Assembly: GCF_019956415.1 (NCBI RefSeq)
Contig: NZ_JAHBDK010000050.1
Span: forward strand, 1 to 40,660
Source of the DNA: Pseudomonas sp. GL-B-19
GTDB lineage: Bacteria; Pseudomonadota; Gammaproteobacteria; Pseudomonadales; Pseudomonadaceae
Direction of reading: 5' to 3'
DNA length: 40,660 bases
Shown one piece after another: positions 5,735-13,159 of this stretch; position 1 is the stretch's first letter; every line of letters starts with the position of its first letter. A program made the position numbers and the translations under genes. The notes under the pieces were generated by a model. That model was not told where the DNA came from, did no database searches, and was given only the letters and a program-made list of their open reading frames with translations.

Positions 5735-6967
5735 TTACGCACGTTCCGCCAAGAGCAGGAAATTGCGGGGTGTGAGCGGGATTTCGCAAAAAGTACCCAG
5801 ACGAACGGTATAGCCTTGCTCCCTCAGGAAGAGTGCTCGGTCAAGTACCAGCCAAAGCTCCAGCGGGCGTCGAAAAAGTCCGCGTAGTAGCTCCAGATTG
5901 CGCACTTGTGCCAATCGTTGCCAGCCGGCGGCTTCGAGTGCGGACCAGTCTTGCGGGCCGACTGTGGATAACTCTTTCAGTGCGGCCAGATGATGGCAGT
6001 ACTCGGCAAAGGATGTGTCTAGCCAGGCACTCGGCAGGGAAGGGGTGGGCAGGTATTCATCAACACCGCGCAGTTGCCGTTGTAGCAGGTCGAAACCCAG
6101 GCGCCGGGCCATCGAGGTGTCGCGCTGACGTCGTACACGAGCACCGGCGGTGACGGTTTCGCTCATTGGTAGCGCGAGGTCATCGAGGGAGAGTTGTAGG
6201 GCGGAGCCTTTTGCGGCCAGGGATATCGGCGAATACTCGGTCAGACCGATGCGGTTGTAGCAGCATGGCGCGATGGCGAGTTGTTTACAGCCTGCCGCGC
6301 TGGCGAGCTGGATCAATCGCACATGCAGGTCACCGCAGGCGTGCAGCGCCACCGGCGAGTGGTCAGCATTCAATAAACTTGCGGCGCCAAGAGCGAGCAC
6401 ATCCTGTTCGACATGCAGGGCACGCAATTGATGACGCTGGCTGAGTGCCTGTCCGCTGGCCACCAGCGCCGGGTCGTATTCCAGGCAGGTCAGTTGTTGC
6501 CCGGTTTGCAGCAAACGCCGCCCCAAGTGGCCCTTGCCCGAGCACCAGTCCAGCCAATGCTTGGGCGGTGCAGCAAACGACAGGCGACTGGCAAACGCCT
6601 CAATTTGTTGCCACTTGCGCCCCGGTACATCGACATTCAGCCGATGCCCGGCGGCTTCCAGTGCGTGCGCCGGCAACTCACTGACCGTACTCAGCACAGC
6701 CGACAACGTCGCCAATGAAGCAAACGGCTCCGGCGCATCCAGCAAACAAGGTTGGTTATGAGCAACTTCCGCGTCTTCCAGCGACCGCCCACGCAACCAA
6801 AGCGCCAGTTCTGGATAGGACGCTTCCCAAGGCAGTTGCAGATGAGTAAACGGTCGTGGTTTCCACAGCGCCTGATGCTCAATCAGAAAAGCATCCAGCG
6901 CGATGAAGCGGGCGAGCAGGTCCTCGCCCGTCAGCACGCAGGAGGCATCAACGCCCTTGGCAGGCAT
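5735..6967 (-). CDS. Class I SAM-dependent methyltransferase, METTL25-like
   Basis: A 410-residue cytosolic protein. Residues 140-149 (DWCSGKGHLG) are the SAM-binding motif I, HACGDLH at 209-215 and APCCYNRI at 233-240 are the conserved blocks of the METTL25/Methyltransf_32-type family, in which an acidic/CC motif replaces the common DPPY. The substrate is unknown in bacteria. The start at 6967 overlaps the last 20 nt of the upstream ABC permease gene, so it is probably the last gene of that minus-strand transcript. A DnaA-box match (5963-5971) lies within the coding region. Confidence 0.8.
   Translation of the reverse strand: MPAKGVDASCVLTGEDLLARFIALDAFLIEHQALWKPRPFTHLQLPWEASYPELALWLRGRSLEDAEVAHNQPCLLDAPEPFASLATLSAVLSTVSELPAHALEAAGHRLNVDVPGRKWQQIEAFASRLSFAAPPKHWLDWCSGKGHLGRRLLQTGQQLTCLEYDPALVASGQALSQRHQLRALHVEQDVLALGAASLLNADHSPVALHACGDLHVRLIQLASAAGCKQLAIAPCCYNRIGLTEYSPISLAAKGSALQLSLDDLALPMSETVTAGARVRRQRDTSMARRLGFDLLQRQLRGVDEYLPTPSLPSAWLDTSFAEYCHHLAALKELSTVGPQDWSALEAAGWQRLAQVRNLELLRGLFRRPLELWLVLDRALFLREQGYTVRLGTFCEIPLTPRNFLLLAERA
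5963..5971 (-). promoter_or_regulatory. DnaA-box match within methyltransferase gene
   Basis: TGTGGATAA is the exact reverse complement of the high-affinity DnaA box TTATCCACA. It lies 250 bp from the matching box at 5713-5721, in the opposite orientation. Its location inside a coding region makes chance quite possible. Confidence 0.35.
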
Positions 6968-7637
6968 CGACGCGCAGCCAGCGCTCCAGCAGCTTGAAGC
7001 CGCGAACCAGCACGTAAGCCATCAACAGATAGAACATCCCCGCGGCGAAGAAGATCTCCACCGGCAGGTAGGTCCGGGCAATGATGGTGCGGGCCATGCC
7101 GGTCAGTTCCAGCAAGGTCACGGTACTGGCCAGGGCGCTGGCCTTGAGCATCAGGATCACTTCATTGCTGTACGCCGGCAGGCCGATACGTGCGGCACGC
7201 GGCAGGATGATGTAGAAAAGTGCTTTGGCGCGAGACATGCCCAATGCTCGCGCTGCTTCGATCTCACCCGGCGGAATCGCCTGGATCGCGCCGCGCAGGA
7301 TCTCGGCGATATAGGCCGCAGTGTGCAGGGTCATGGTGGCGGTGGCACACCAGAACGGATCGCGCAGGTATGGCCACATCGAGCTGTTACGAACTGCATC
7401 GAACTGCGCCAGGCCGTAGTAGACGAGGAACAGTTGAACCAGTAACGGCGTGCCACGGAAAAAGAAGATGTAGCCGTAGGGAAATGCCCGCACATACCAG
7501 AGTCGCGACGAACGCGCGATACCCAGCGGAATCGCCAGCAGCAACCCGGCGATTACAGCGATGGCCACCAACTCCAGGGTCAGCGTTGCGCCTTGGGCCA
7601 GCTTCGGCAGCCACTTGATGATGATGTCCCAGTTCAT
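6948..7637 (-). CDS. Amino-acid ABC transporter permease (HisM/ArtM type)
   Basis: With ATG 7637 the product is 229 residues (MNWDIIIKWLPKLAQGATLT...). Hydrophobic segments occur near 20-45, 55-80, 95-115, 150-170 and 190-215. The EAA loop that docks on the ATPase reads EIEAARALGMSRAKALFYIILP. It is the second inner-membrane subunit of a polar/basic amino-acid importer. GAGGAGC precedes the start. The gene starts 4 nt inside the previous permease gene (ATGA) and its 3' end overlaps the methyltransferase gene by 20 nt. The frame stays open upstream to 8249, but that part is a shadow of the first permease gene. Confidence 0.9.
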   Translation of the reverse strand: MNWDIIIKWLPKLAQGATLTLELVAIAVIAGLLLAIPLGIARSSRLWYVRAFPYGYIFFFRGTPLLVQLFLVYYGLAQFDAVRNSSMWPYLRDPFWCATATMTLHTAAYIAEILRGAIQAIPPGEIEAARALGMSRAKALFYIILPRAARIGLPAYSNEVILMLKASALASTVTLLELTGMARTIIARTYLPVEIFFAAGMFYLLMAYVLVRGFKLLERWLRVDACQGR

Positions 7638-8329
7638 TGGGTGCTCCTCGCGAAGCCGCGAGCGGCACGACGTTCCATTAAGTGCATGCCGCTCATGGCG
7701 AGCACGGTCAGGCCCAAGTACATGAACGCGGCCACCATATAGAAGGTGAACGGTTGCTTGGACACGGTCACGCCGATTTGCGCATGACGCATGATTTCTT
7801 CCAGGCCGATGACCGATACCAGCGCGGTGTCTTTCATCAGGATCATGAACAGGTTGCCAAGACCCGGCAGGGCGATGCGCCACATTTGCGGCATGATCAG
7901 TTTGGTGAAGATGCGGAATTTCGACAGACCCAACGCCACGCCCGCTTCGCGGTGACCTTTGGGAATCGCCAGAATCGCGCCCCGAAATACTTCGGTGGCA
8001 TACGCGCCGAAGCACAGGCCCAGCGCAATTACGCCGGCGGCAAAGGCGTTGAGTTCGAGGTCGGGATTGCCGAAAAACTCGCCCAGGGCACGCATCAGGT
8101 TGACCGTGCCGAAGTAGATCAACAGCACCCAGAGCAATTCCGGAATGCCGCGAACCAGTGTCGAATAAGTGCCGCCAAGCCATTGCAGCGGCTTGTACGG
8201 GGATGTCTTGGCCAAGGCGCCGAGCAAACCGAGCACCAGCCCAAGACACAAGGCTGAGAGTGCCAGTTTCACAGTCATCAGCGCGCCAGCGGCGAGCGCC
8301 GGGCCGAATCCGTAGAGATCGATAGTCAT
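7634..8329 (-). CDS. Amino-acid ABC transporter permease (HisQ/ArtQ type)
   Basis: A 231-residue inner-membrane protein starting MTIDLYGFGPALAAGALMTV with about five hydrophobic segments and an EAA loop (GHREAGVALGLSKFRIFTKLIMP). The pattern matches the first permease of lysine/arginine/ornithine/histidine importers. It pairs with the HisM/ArtM-type permease, whose start overlaps its stop. A strong hairpin (8364-8395) separates it from the binding-protein gene upstream, consistent with lower expression of the membrane subunits than of the binding protein. Confidence 0.92.
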   Translation of the reverse strand: MTIDLYGFGPALAAGALMTVKLALSALCLGLVLGLLGALAKTSPYKPLQWLGGTYSTLVRGIPELLWVLLIYFGTVNLMRALGEFFGNPDLELNAFAAGVIALGLCFGAYATEVFRGAILAIPKGHREAGVALGLSKFRIFTKLIMPQMWRIALPGLGNLFMILMKDTALVSVIGLEEIMRHAQIGVTVSKQPFTFYMVAAFMYLGLTVLAMSGMHLMERRAARGFARSTQ

Positions 8330-8363
8330 GGGTTTCTTTTCAAGTCGCGGCAGGCAATGCCAT

Positions 8364-8395
8364 GGACTGGCGCCGTCAGAGTACGGCGCCGGTCC
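8364..8395 (-). terminator. Intercistronic hairpin between binding-protein and permease genes
   Basis: Bases 8364-8376 and 8383-8395 form a stem of about 13 bp with one wobble pair and a 6-nt loop; the core is GGCGCCGT/ACGGCGCC. No T-run follows in the direction of transcription, so it is more likely an RNA-stabilising or partial-attenuation hairpin than a full terminator. Confidence 0.5.
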
Positions 8396-8407
8396 GGCAG
8401 GTCAGAA

Positions 8408-9154
8408 TCAATAGATGCTGAACGGGAAGTACTTGTCGTTGATTTTCTTGTAGGTGCCGTCCTCGACGATTTCCTTCAGGGCGAGGTTCAGCTTCGCGCG
8501 GATCGGGTCGCCTTTACGTACCGCGATACCGATCTTGTCGCTTTCTTCCACCGGATCGCCTTTGAATTCGTAAGGGCGGCCAGCGTCGCTTTTCAGCCAC
8601 TCATAGTTGACGTACTTGTCGGCAAGGATGCCGTCCAGGCGACCGGAAGTCAGGTCCAGGTAAGCATTTTCCTGGGTGTCGTAGAGTTTGATCTCGACGC
8701 CGTCCATGTTGTCTTCCATCCAGGTACCGGCGAGGGTCGCACGTTGTGCGCCGATCACTTTGCCTTGCAGGGAAGCCTTGTCGGTTTTGAAGTCGACGTC
8801 TTTCTTGGCGATGAACTGCAGTTTGTTCGAGTAGTACGGGTCGGTGAAGTCCACCGCGCCCTTGCGCTCATCAGTGATCGACATCGAGGAGATCAGGAAG
8901 TCGAACTTCTTGGCGTTCAGGGCCGGGATGATGCCGTCCCAGTCGGAGGTGACCACGGTGCACTCGACTTTCATCTTCGCGCACAGGGCGTCGCCGATTT
9001 CCTTGTCAAAGCCGACGACATTGCCACTGGCATCTTTATTGTTGAACGGCGGGTAGGCCGCTTCGATGCCCATCTTCAGGGTTTCGGCCATGGCGCCGGC
9101 GCTGAACGCCAGGGTGACGGCGGCAGCCAGGAAGATCTTTTTGTAGTTCTGCAT
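8408..9154 (-). CDS. Periplasmic basic amino-acid binding protein of ABC importer
   Basis: With ATG 9154 the protein has 248 residues. Residues 1-23 are a signal peptide (KKIFLAAAVTLAFSAGAMA), with mature sequence from about ETLKMGIEAAYPPF. The bacterial solute-binding family 3 pattern is clear: FNNKDASGNVVGFDKEI, the SMSITDERK block and the PYY/FIAKK block. It delivers a basic amino acid such as arginine, lysine, ornithine or histidine; the ArgR-type site upstream of the operon favours arginine. GGAG lies 9 nt upstream. An upstream in-frame start at 9220 would put about 22 non-signal residues first and is rejected. Confidence 0.92.
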   Translation of the reverse strand: MQNYKKIFLAAAVTLAFSAGAMAETLKMGIEAAYPPFNNKDASGNVVGFDKEIGDALCAKMKVECTVVTSDWDGIIPALNAKKFDFLISSMSITDERKGAVDFTDPYYSNKLQFIAKKDVDFKTDKASLQGKVIGAQRATLAGTWMEDNMDGVEIKLYDTQENAYLDLTSGRLDGILADKYVNYEWLKSDAGRPYEFKGDPVEESDKIGIAVRKGDPIRAKLNLALKEIVEDGTYKKINDKYFPFSIY

Positions 9155-9167
9155 GCGGGAAGCTCCG

Positions 9168-9941
9168 TTAGCGGTTGCTGGACATGAATTGTTTGCAGCG
9201 TGCCGAAAGCGGGTTTTCAAACACCTGCTGTGGTGATCCTTGCTCCTCTACCAGGCCTTGGTGGAGGAACACCACTTCGCTGGACACCTGACGGGCAAAG
9301 CCCATTTCGTGGGTGACCAACAGCATGGTGCGGCCTTCTTCGGCCAGTGCGCGGATGACATTAAGTACTTCCTGGACCATTTCCGGGTCAAGGGCGGAAG
9401 TAGGCTCGTCGAACAGGATCACCTTGGGCTGCATCGCCAAGGTACGGGCGATGGCGGCGCGCTGTTGCTGGCCGCCAGACAGTTGCGCCGGGTACGCGTG
9501 ACGCTTGTCGGCGATGCCGACCTTGGCCAGCAAGGCTTCGGCGACTTCGATGGCTTCGGCTTTGCTTTGACCGAGGACGCGGCGCGGCGCTTCGATGATG
9601 TTGTCGAGCACGCTCATGTGCGGCCAGAGATTAAAGTTTTGAAACACAAAACCAATCTCGCTGCGCAGGCGGTTGATCTGCTTGCCGTCGGCGGCGACCA
9701 GTTCACCGTTTTTCGCGGCCTTGAGTTTGAGTTCTTCGCCGGCCACCAGGATCTGACCCTGGTGCGGGTTTTCCAACAGATTGATGCAACGCAGAAACGT
9801 GGATTTGCCGGAACCGGAAGAGCCCAGGATCGAGATCACGTCGCCGTCGCGGGCGGTCAGCGAGATGCCTTTGAGCACCTCAAGCTGTCCGTAGCGTTTG
9901 TGCAAATTGCGGATTTCAAGCGCGGGCGTGGCCTCAGCCAT
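9168..9941 (-). CDS. ABC transporter ATP-binding protein (HisP/ArtP type)
   Basis: A 257-residue ATPase with Walker A GSSGSGKS at 40-47, Q-loop VFQNFNLWP near 99-107, signature LSGGQ at 154-158, Walker B VILFDEP at 174-180 and the switch His in LLVTHEMGF. The TSALDPE block after Walker B is typical of polar amino-acid importers. It is the first gene of the minus-strand operon ATPase / binding protein / two permeases / methyltransferase. GAGGAA precedes the ATG. The operon diverges from gabP across a 564-bp spacer with an ArgR-type tandem site. Confidence 0.93.
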   Translation of the reverse strand: MAEATPALEIRNLHKRYGQLEVLKGISLTARDGDVISILGSSGSGKSTFLRCINLLENPHQGQILVAGEELKLKAAKNGELVAADGKQINRLRSEIGFVFQNFNLWPHMSVLDNIIEAPRRVLGQSKAEAIEVAEALLAKVGIADKRHAYPAQLSGGQQQRAAIARTLAMQPKVILFDEPTSALDPEMVQEVLNVIRALAEEGRTMLLVTHEMGFARQVSSEVVFLHQGLVEEQGSPQQVFENPLSARCKQFMSSNR

Positions 9942-10059
9942 GTGCGTTCCTCATAGTGTTTCGCTCCTGCTGTTGGCGGCCTTCCTGGCGAGGCGGCCAA
10001 GCTAGCATAGCGTTTGAATGGCAGCCAACAGCGCTACGGGCGGTAAACGGAAGTGATGT

Positions 10060-10104
10060 AGCAGGTTGTCGCATCGCTACAGCAGACTGTCGCGCTGCTA
10101 TCAA
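10060..10104. promoter_or_regulatory. Tandem ArgR-type binding site
   Basis: Two directly repeated half sites, AGCAGGTTGTCGCATCGCT (10060-10078) and AGCAGACTGTCGCGCTGCT (10081-10099), each contain TGTCGC (10067-10072 and 10088-10093). They are 21 bp apart, and AA lies about 9 nt after the second. Pseudomonas ArgR (AraC/XylS family) is known to bind tandem direct half sites with the consensus TGTCGC-N8-AA. The site is about 125 bp upstream of the ABC operon start, with a possible -10 (TATGCT on the minus strand, 10004-10009) between. Arginine control of the importer is inferred; gabP could also respond. Confidence 0.55.
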
Positions 10105-10312
10105 CCGAACAGCCGTTTGAACCTGCTTTTAAATACAAAGCAGCCGTGGGTGTCGCGTAAAAAAAGGCGCGATGTTGCCAGCTTTGACGGGGTGTTGGAA
10201 GCGCTAACCGGCCAATCGTCCCTGATCCGCACTTTTATAGTGCTTCGAGCCTTTTTCGGGTGTGTTTCCGGTGCGCGCATTCGTTCTAAAAGTGAGTCGC
10301 AGGGTAACGTTC

Positions 10313-10325
10313 TGGCAAAGTGCCA
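10313..10325. promoter_or_regulatory. Inverted repeat TGGCA-AAG-TGCCA, possible operator
   Basis: A perfect 5-bp dyad with a 3-bp centre, about 72 bp upstream of the -24 element of the sigma54-type promoter of gabP. The position suits an enhancer-binding or repressor site, but the motif is short and no regulator can be named. Confidence 0.3.
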
Positions 10326-10395
10326 TTAATTTCAATGACTTGCGATGACCGTCCGGTCGGGACGAGATCACCGTGGTAGACGGTTTTGAAACATT

Positions 10396-10411
10396 TTGGC
10401 GCAATTATTGC
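10396..10411 (+). promoter_or_regulatory. Sigma54-type promoter upstream of gabP
   Basis: TTGGCGCAATTATTGC matches the -24/-12 consensus TTGGCAC-N5-TTGC with one mismatch, and the invariant GG (10398-10399) and GC (10410-10411) are separated by the required 10 nt. It lies about 95 nt upstream of the gabP start in an otherwise gene-free spacer. Sigma54 control fits nitrogen- or carbon/nitrogen-balance regulation of a permease. Confidence 0.55.
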
Positions 10412-10505
10412 GTACAGAATCCAGAACGCCCCGTTGGTTTCTTTTTACGAGAAAGAATTCAAAGCGGGATGCACGCATTCGCTTTTCCTTACAAAGGTAG
10501 TTTCA

Positions 10506-11897
10506 ATGAGCAGTACCCCAAGCTCCAATGGCCTCGAACAGGGGCTCAAACCGCGTCATGTGACCATGCTGTCGATTGCCGGAGTTATCGGCGCCGGCTT
10601 GTTCGTTGGCTCGGGTCACGCCATCGCCGCCGCAGGCCCGGCCGTGCTGTTGGCATACGCTGCCGCCGGTATGCTGGTCGTGCTGGTGATGCGCATGCTC
10701 GGCGAGATGGCCGTTGCTTCGCCGGATACCGGATCCTTCTCGACGTACGCCGATCGCGCGATTGGTCACTGGGCCGGTTTCACCATCGGCTGGTTGTACT
10801 GGTGGTTCTGGGTCTTGGTCATCCCGCTGGAAGCCAACGCCGCCGCAACCATCCTGCATGCCTGGTTCCCGAATGTGGCGATCTGGGCTTTCACGCTGAT
10901 CATCACCCTGCTGTTGACGGTGACTAACCTGTTCAGCGTAAAAAACTACGGTGAGTTCGAATTCTGGTTCGCCCTGATCAAGGTCGTGGCGATCATCGGT
11001 TTCATTGTCCTCGGCGTTATGGCGATCTTCGGCTTCATGCCGACCAGTCAGGTCAGCGGCGTTTCGCACCTGTTCGACACCCAGGGCTTCCTGCCAAACG
11101 GCATGGGCGCGGTACTGGGCGCGATCCTGACCACCATGTTTTCCTTCATGGGCACCGAGATCGTGACCATTGCGGCCGCAGAATCGAAGAACCCTGGTCA
11201 GCAAATCTCCAAGGCCACCAACTCGGTGATCTGGCGGATCGGCTTGTTCTACCTCGTGTCGATTTTCATCGTCGTGGCCCTGGTGCCATGGAACGACCCG
11301 ATCCTGGCCAGCGTTGGTTCTTACCAGACTGTGCTTGAGCGCATGGGCATCCCGAATGCCAAGCTGATCGTCGACATCGTGGTACTGGTTGCTGTGACCA
11401 GCTGCCTGAACTCGGCGCTGTACACCGCCTCGCGCATGATGTTCTCCCTGGGCAAGCGCGGTGATGCACCGGCCGTTTCCCAACGCACCAACAAGAGCGG
11501 CACGCCGTACTGGGCTGTGATGTTGTCCACCGGCGCTGCGTTCCTCGCGGTATTCGCCAACTACGTGGCCCCGGCCGCCGTGTTCGAATTCCTGCTGGCC
11601 AGCTCCGGCGCCATCGCGCTGCTGGTGTACCTGGTGATCGCCATTTCACAACTGCGTATGCGTAAACAGCGTATGGCTCGCGGTGAAAAAATTGCCTTCA
11701 GCATGTGGCTGTTCCCGGGCCTGACCTACGCGGTGATCATTTTCATCGTGGCGGCCCTGACCATCATGCTGTTCCAGGAAGCGCATCGCGTGGAGATTCT
11801 CGCAACCGGCCTGTTGGCCCTGCTGGTGGTGGCGGCTGGCGTGCTGGTAGCTCGCCGTCGTCGTAATGAGAAGCTGAGCGCAGTGTTGGCACGCTGA
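10506..11897 (+). CDS. gabP: GABA/amino-acid permease, APC superfamily
   Basis: A 463-residue inner-membrane protein with about 12 hydrophobic segments, starting MSSTPSSNGLEQGLKPRHVT. The conserved amino-acid permease block after the start (MLSIAGVIGAGLFVGSGHAI) and the glutamate-containing TEIVTIAAAESKNP block are intact. Sequence and placement resemble GabP of Pseudomonas, a proton-coupled importer of gamma-aminobutyrate and related amino acids; the exact substrate cannot be read from sequence. The ATG at 10506 is preceded by AAAGG. Longer frames upstream run through the promoter region and are rejected. A strong terminator follows at 11935-11978. A sigma54-type promoter lies at 10396-10411. 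Confidence 0.88.
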   Translation: MSSTPSSNGLEQGLKPRHVTMLSIAGVIGAGLFVGSGHAIAAAGPAVLLAYAAAGMLVVLVMRMLGEMAVASPDTGSFSTYADRAIGHWAGFTIGWLYWWFWVLVIPLEANAAATILHAWFPNVAIWAFTLIITLLLTVTNLFSVKNYGEFEFWFALIKVVAIIGFIVLGVMAIFGFMPTSQVSGVSHLFDTQGFLPNGMGAVLGAILTTMFSFMGTEIVTIAAAESKNPGQQISKATNSVIWRIGLFYLVSIFIVVALVPWNDPILASVGSYQTVLERMGIPNAKLIVDIVVLVAVTSCLNSALYTASRMMFSLGKRGDAPAVSQRTNKSGTPYWAVMLSTGAAFLAVFANYVAPAAVFEFLLASSGAIALLVYLVIAISQLRMRKQRMARGEKIAFSMWLFPGLTYAVIIFIVAALTIMLFQEAHRVEILATGLLALLVVAAGVLVARRRRNEKLSAVLAR

Positions 11898-11934
11898 GGG
11901 TTCTGACCCAAGGCAATTGTTGTTGATACCTACG

Positions 11935-11978
11935 AAAACGGCCGCTGTCAGTGATGACAAGCGGCCGTTTTTGTTTTT
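11935..11978. terminator. Terminator after gabP
   Basis: AAAACGGCCGC (11935-11945) pairs with GCGGCCGTTTT (11961-11971), with a further GTCA/TGAC pairing inside, followed by a long T-run. Strong intrinsic terminator for gabP, with an A-run that could also serve the minus-strand gene at 11985-12191. Confidence 0.85.
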
Positions 11979-11984
11979 TTGCAA

Positions 11985-12191
11985 TCATGTTTGATGGCGG
12001 GTGGTCATGAAGTCGACACTGACATCATCGCCTTCGAACCAGTCATTCCATTGAGTTCCTGCGGGCTTGATGACGCGAGCCCTTCCAATGGCGACGAAAT
12101 CGACTGGATTCACCGAATCCGACATCGGTTCCGTATTGACCCGTTCGGCGGACTTGCATCCTTCGTTTCGGAAAAGGGTCTTCTTTTCCAT
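11985..12191 (-). pseudogene. Degenerate VapB/VagC-type antitoxin
   Basis: The 68-residue frame reads MEKKTLFRNEG, then DSVNPVDFVAIGRARVIKPA, then WNDWFEGDDVSVDFM. This is the layout of VapB/VagC antitoxins, in which an AbrB-like DNA-binding strand (RNNKSQAVRLPK) precedes a VDVVAIGRTRIITPAG-like strand and a toxin-binding tail. Here the QAVRLPK block is replaced by KSAERVNTEP, and the tail stops at TTRHQT, before the usual terminal segment. No VapC PIN-domain gene follows; the gabP terminator is next. AAGGAGC 4 nt upstream supports the start, so it may still be expressed. Family recognition is from memory. Confidence 0.55.
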
Positions 12192-12254
12192 GGGGCTCCT
12201 TCGCATGCCTGTGAAAACGGCGGCTGGTAATTAGCCGTTATTCTGAGGAAAGGT

Positions 12255-12707
12255 TTAATCAGTTTTTTCTTCTTGCGCATCCAGCGCCTGACGATAGCTA
12301 TCCAGCGCATCGCCGAAGTCGGTGATGAACTGCGGATCGGTCAGCCAGGCTTGAGCCGTTTCCCGGTCCATGCCGTCGGCCCACATGCGGTAGTCGATCA
12401 GCATGTCGGCGGCCAGGTGAGTGGCGGCCATGGCTTCGTTGTCGGCGTTTTCCATGTCCAGCAATTCTGGATGGTCGCTGATGATCCCGGCGAGATCTGA
12501 CAGCAGGACCTGAAGCATGTCGTTACGGTTGACGGCCTCTGCATCACGCATCTTGCTGAACATCGCCAGGGTGTATTCCGGGATCGGCTCGCCGATTTCC
12601 CCCAGTTCATCGTCCAGCGCAGCGGGTTTTCTGCCGTGGATGTTGATTTGCTTGGCTTTGGCCTTTGCGCGTTTGGCGCGTTTCTGTTGCTTGTTCGGGG
12701 ATGCCAT
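12255..12707 (-). CDS. Unknown protein with basic N-terminus, tandem paralogue A
   Basis: 150 residues. The first 20 are strongly basic (MASPNKQQKRAKRAKAKAKQ) and the remainder is acidic and helical, with a conserved-looking core MLIDYRMWADGMDRETAQAW and LTDPQFITDFGDAL. I do not recognise a domain. It shares its opening and overall plan with the neighbouring 138-residue protein (12714-13130), from which it is separated by 6 nt; they are an evident tandem duplication and probably one transcript. The basic tail could bind nucleic acid or membrane surface. There is no signal peptide. Confidence 0.75.
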   Translation of the reverse strand: MASPNKQQKRAKRAKAKAKQINIHGRKPAALDDELGEIGEPIPEYTLAMFSKMRDAEAVNRNDMLQVLLSDLAGIISDHPELLDMENADNEAMAATHLAADMLIDYRMWADGMDRETAQAWLTDPQFITDFGDALDSYRQALDAQEEKTD

Positions 12708-12713
12708 GGGAAC

Positions 12714-13130
12714 TCAGTTTGTTTTCTGTTGGGTTTGGGCGGCGATGATATCGGACGCTGCCACATAGTCAGCCTGGAAGGCCGGTGATTCGATCCACGC
12801 CAGGGCGCCGGCTTCGTCCACTTCGGTCGACCATTGGCGGTACTCGATCAGCGCGGCGAGGATGAAGTCCATCGCGCCTTCTTCACCTTCCTGTTCATAG
12901 ACCAATTCCAGCAGCGGGTCTTCCAGGAACGCCACGCACATCGCTTGCTGGCTGGTCTTTTCGGCGTCGATCATCTTCTTGAACAGCTCGGTCAGGTCTA
13001 CCGATTCGAAGTCGATGCGATCATCGTTCGGGTCCAGCTCGATCGGCGCGGCGGCCCGTTGGGTGCGGTTCTGCTTGGCCTTGGCTTTGGCGCGAGTGGC
13101 GCGTTTGTGCTGTTTGTTGGCGGAGGCCAT
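12714..13130 (-). CDS. Unknown protein with basic N-terminus, tandem paralogue B
   Basis: 138 residues starting MASANKQHKRATRAKAKAKQ, nearly the same basic tail as the next gene downstream. An acidic helical body follows with FKKMIDAEKTSQQAM and LIEYRQWSTEVDEAGALAW, which parallels MLIDYRMWADGMDRETAQAW in paralogue A. The function is unknown. The frame is open upstream to 13238, but ATG 13130 is chosen because the paralogous start aligns exactly. It lies 29 nt downstream of the alpha/beta hydrolase stop, so the three genes may be co-transcribed. Confidence 0.75.
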   Translation of the reverse strand: MASANKQHKRATRAKAKAKQNRTQRAAAPIELDPNDDRIDFESVDLTELFKKMIDAEKTSQQAMCVAFLEDPLLELVYEQEGEEGAMDFILAALIEYRQWSTEVDEAGALAWIESPAFQADYVAASDIIAAQTQQKTN

Positions 13131-13159
13131 GGGTGTCGTTCCGTATTCGTTGAGAGGGC

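Noticed and set aside
5534..5971. Replication origin from the DnaA boxes
   Set aside because: No dnaA-dnaN, AT-rich unwinding region or parS-like sequence nearby; only three boxes, one within a coding region.
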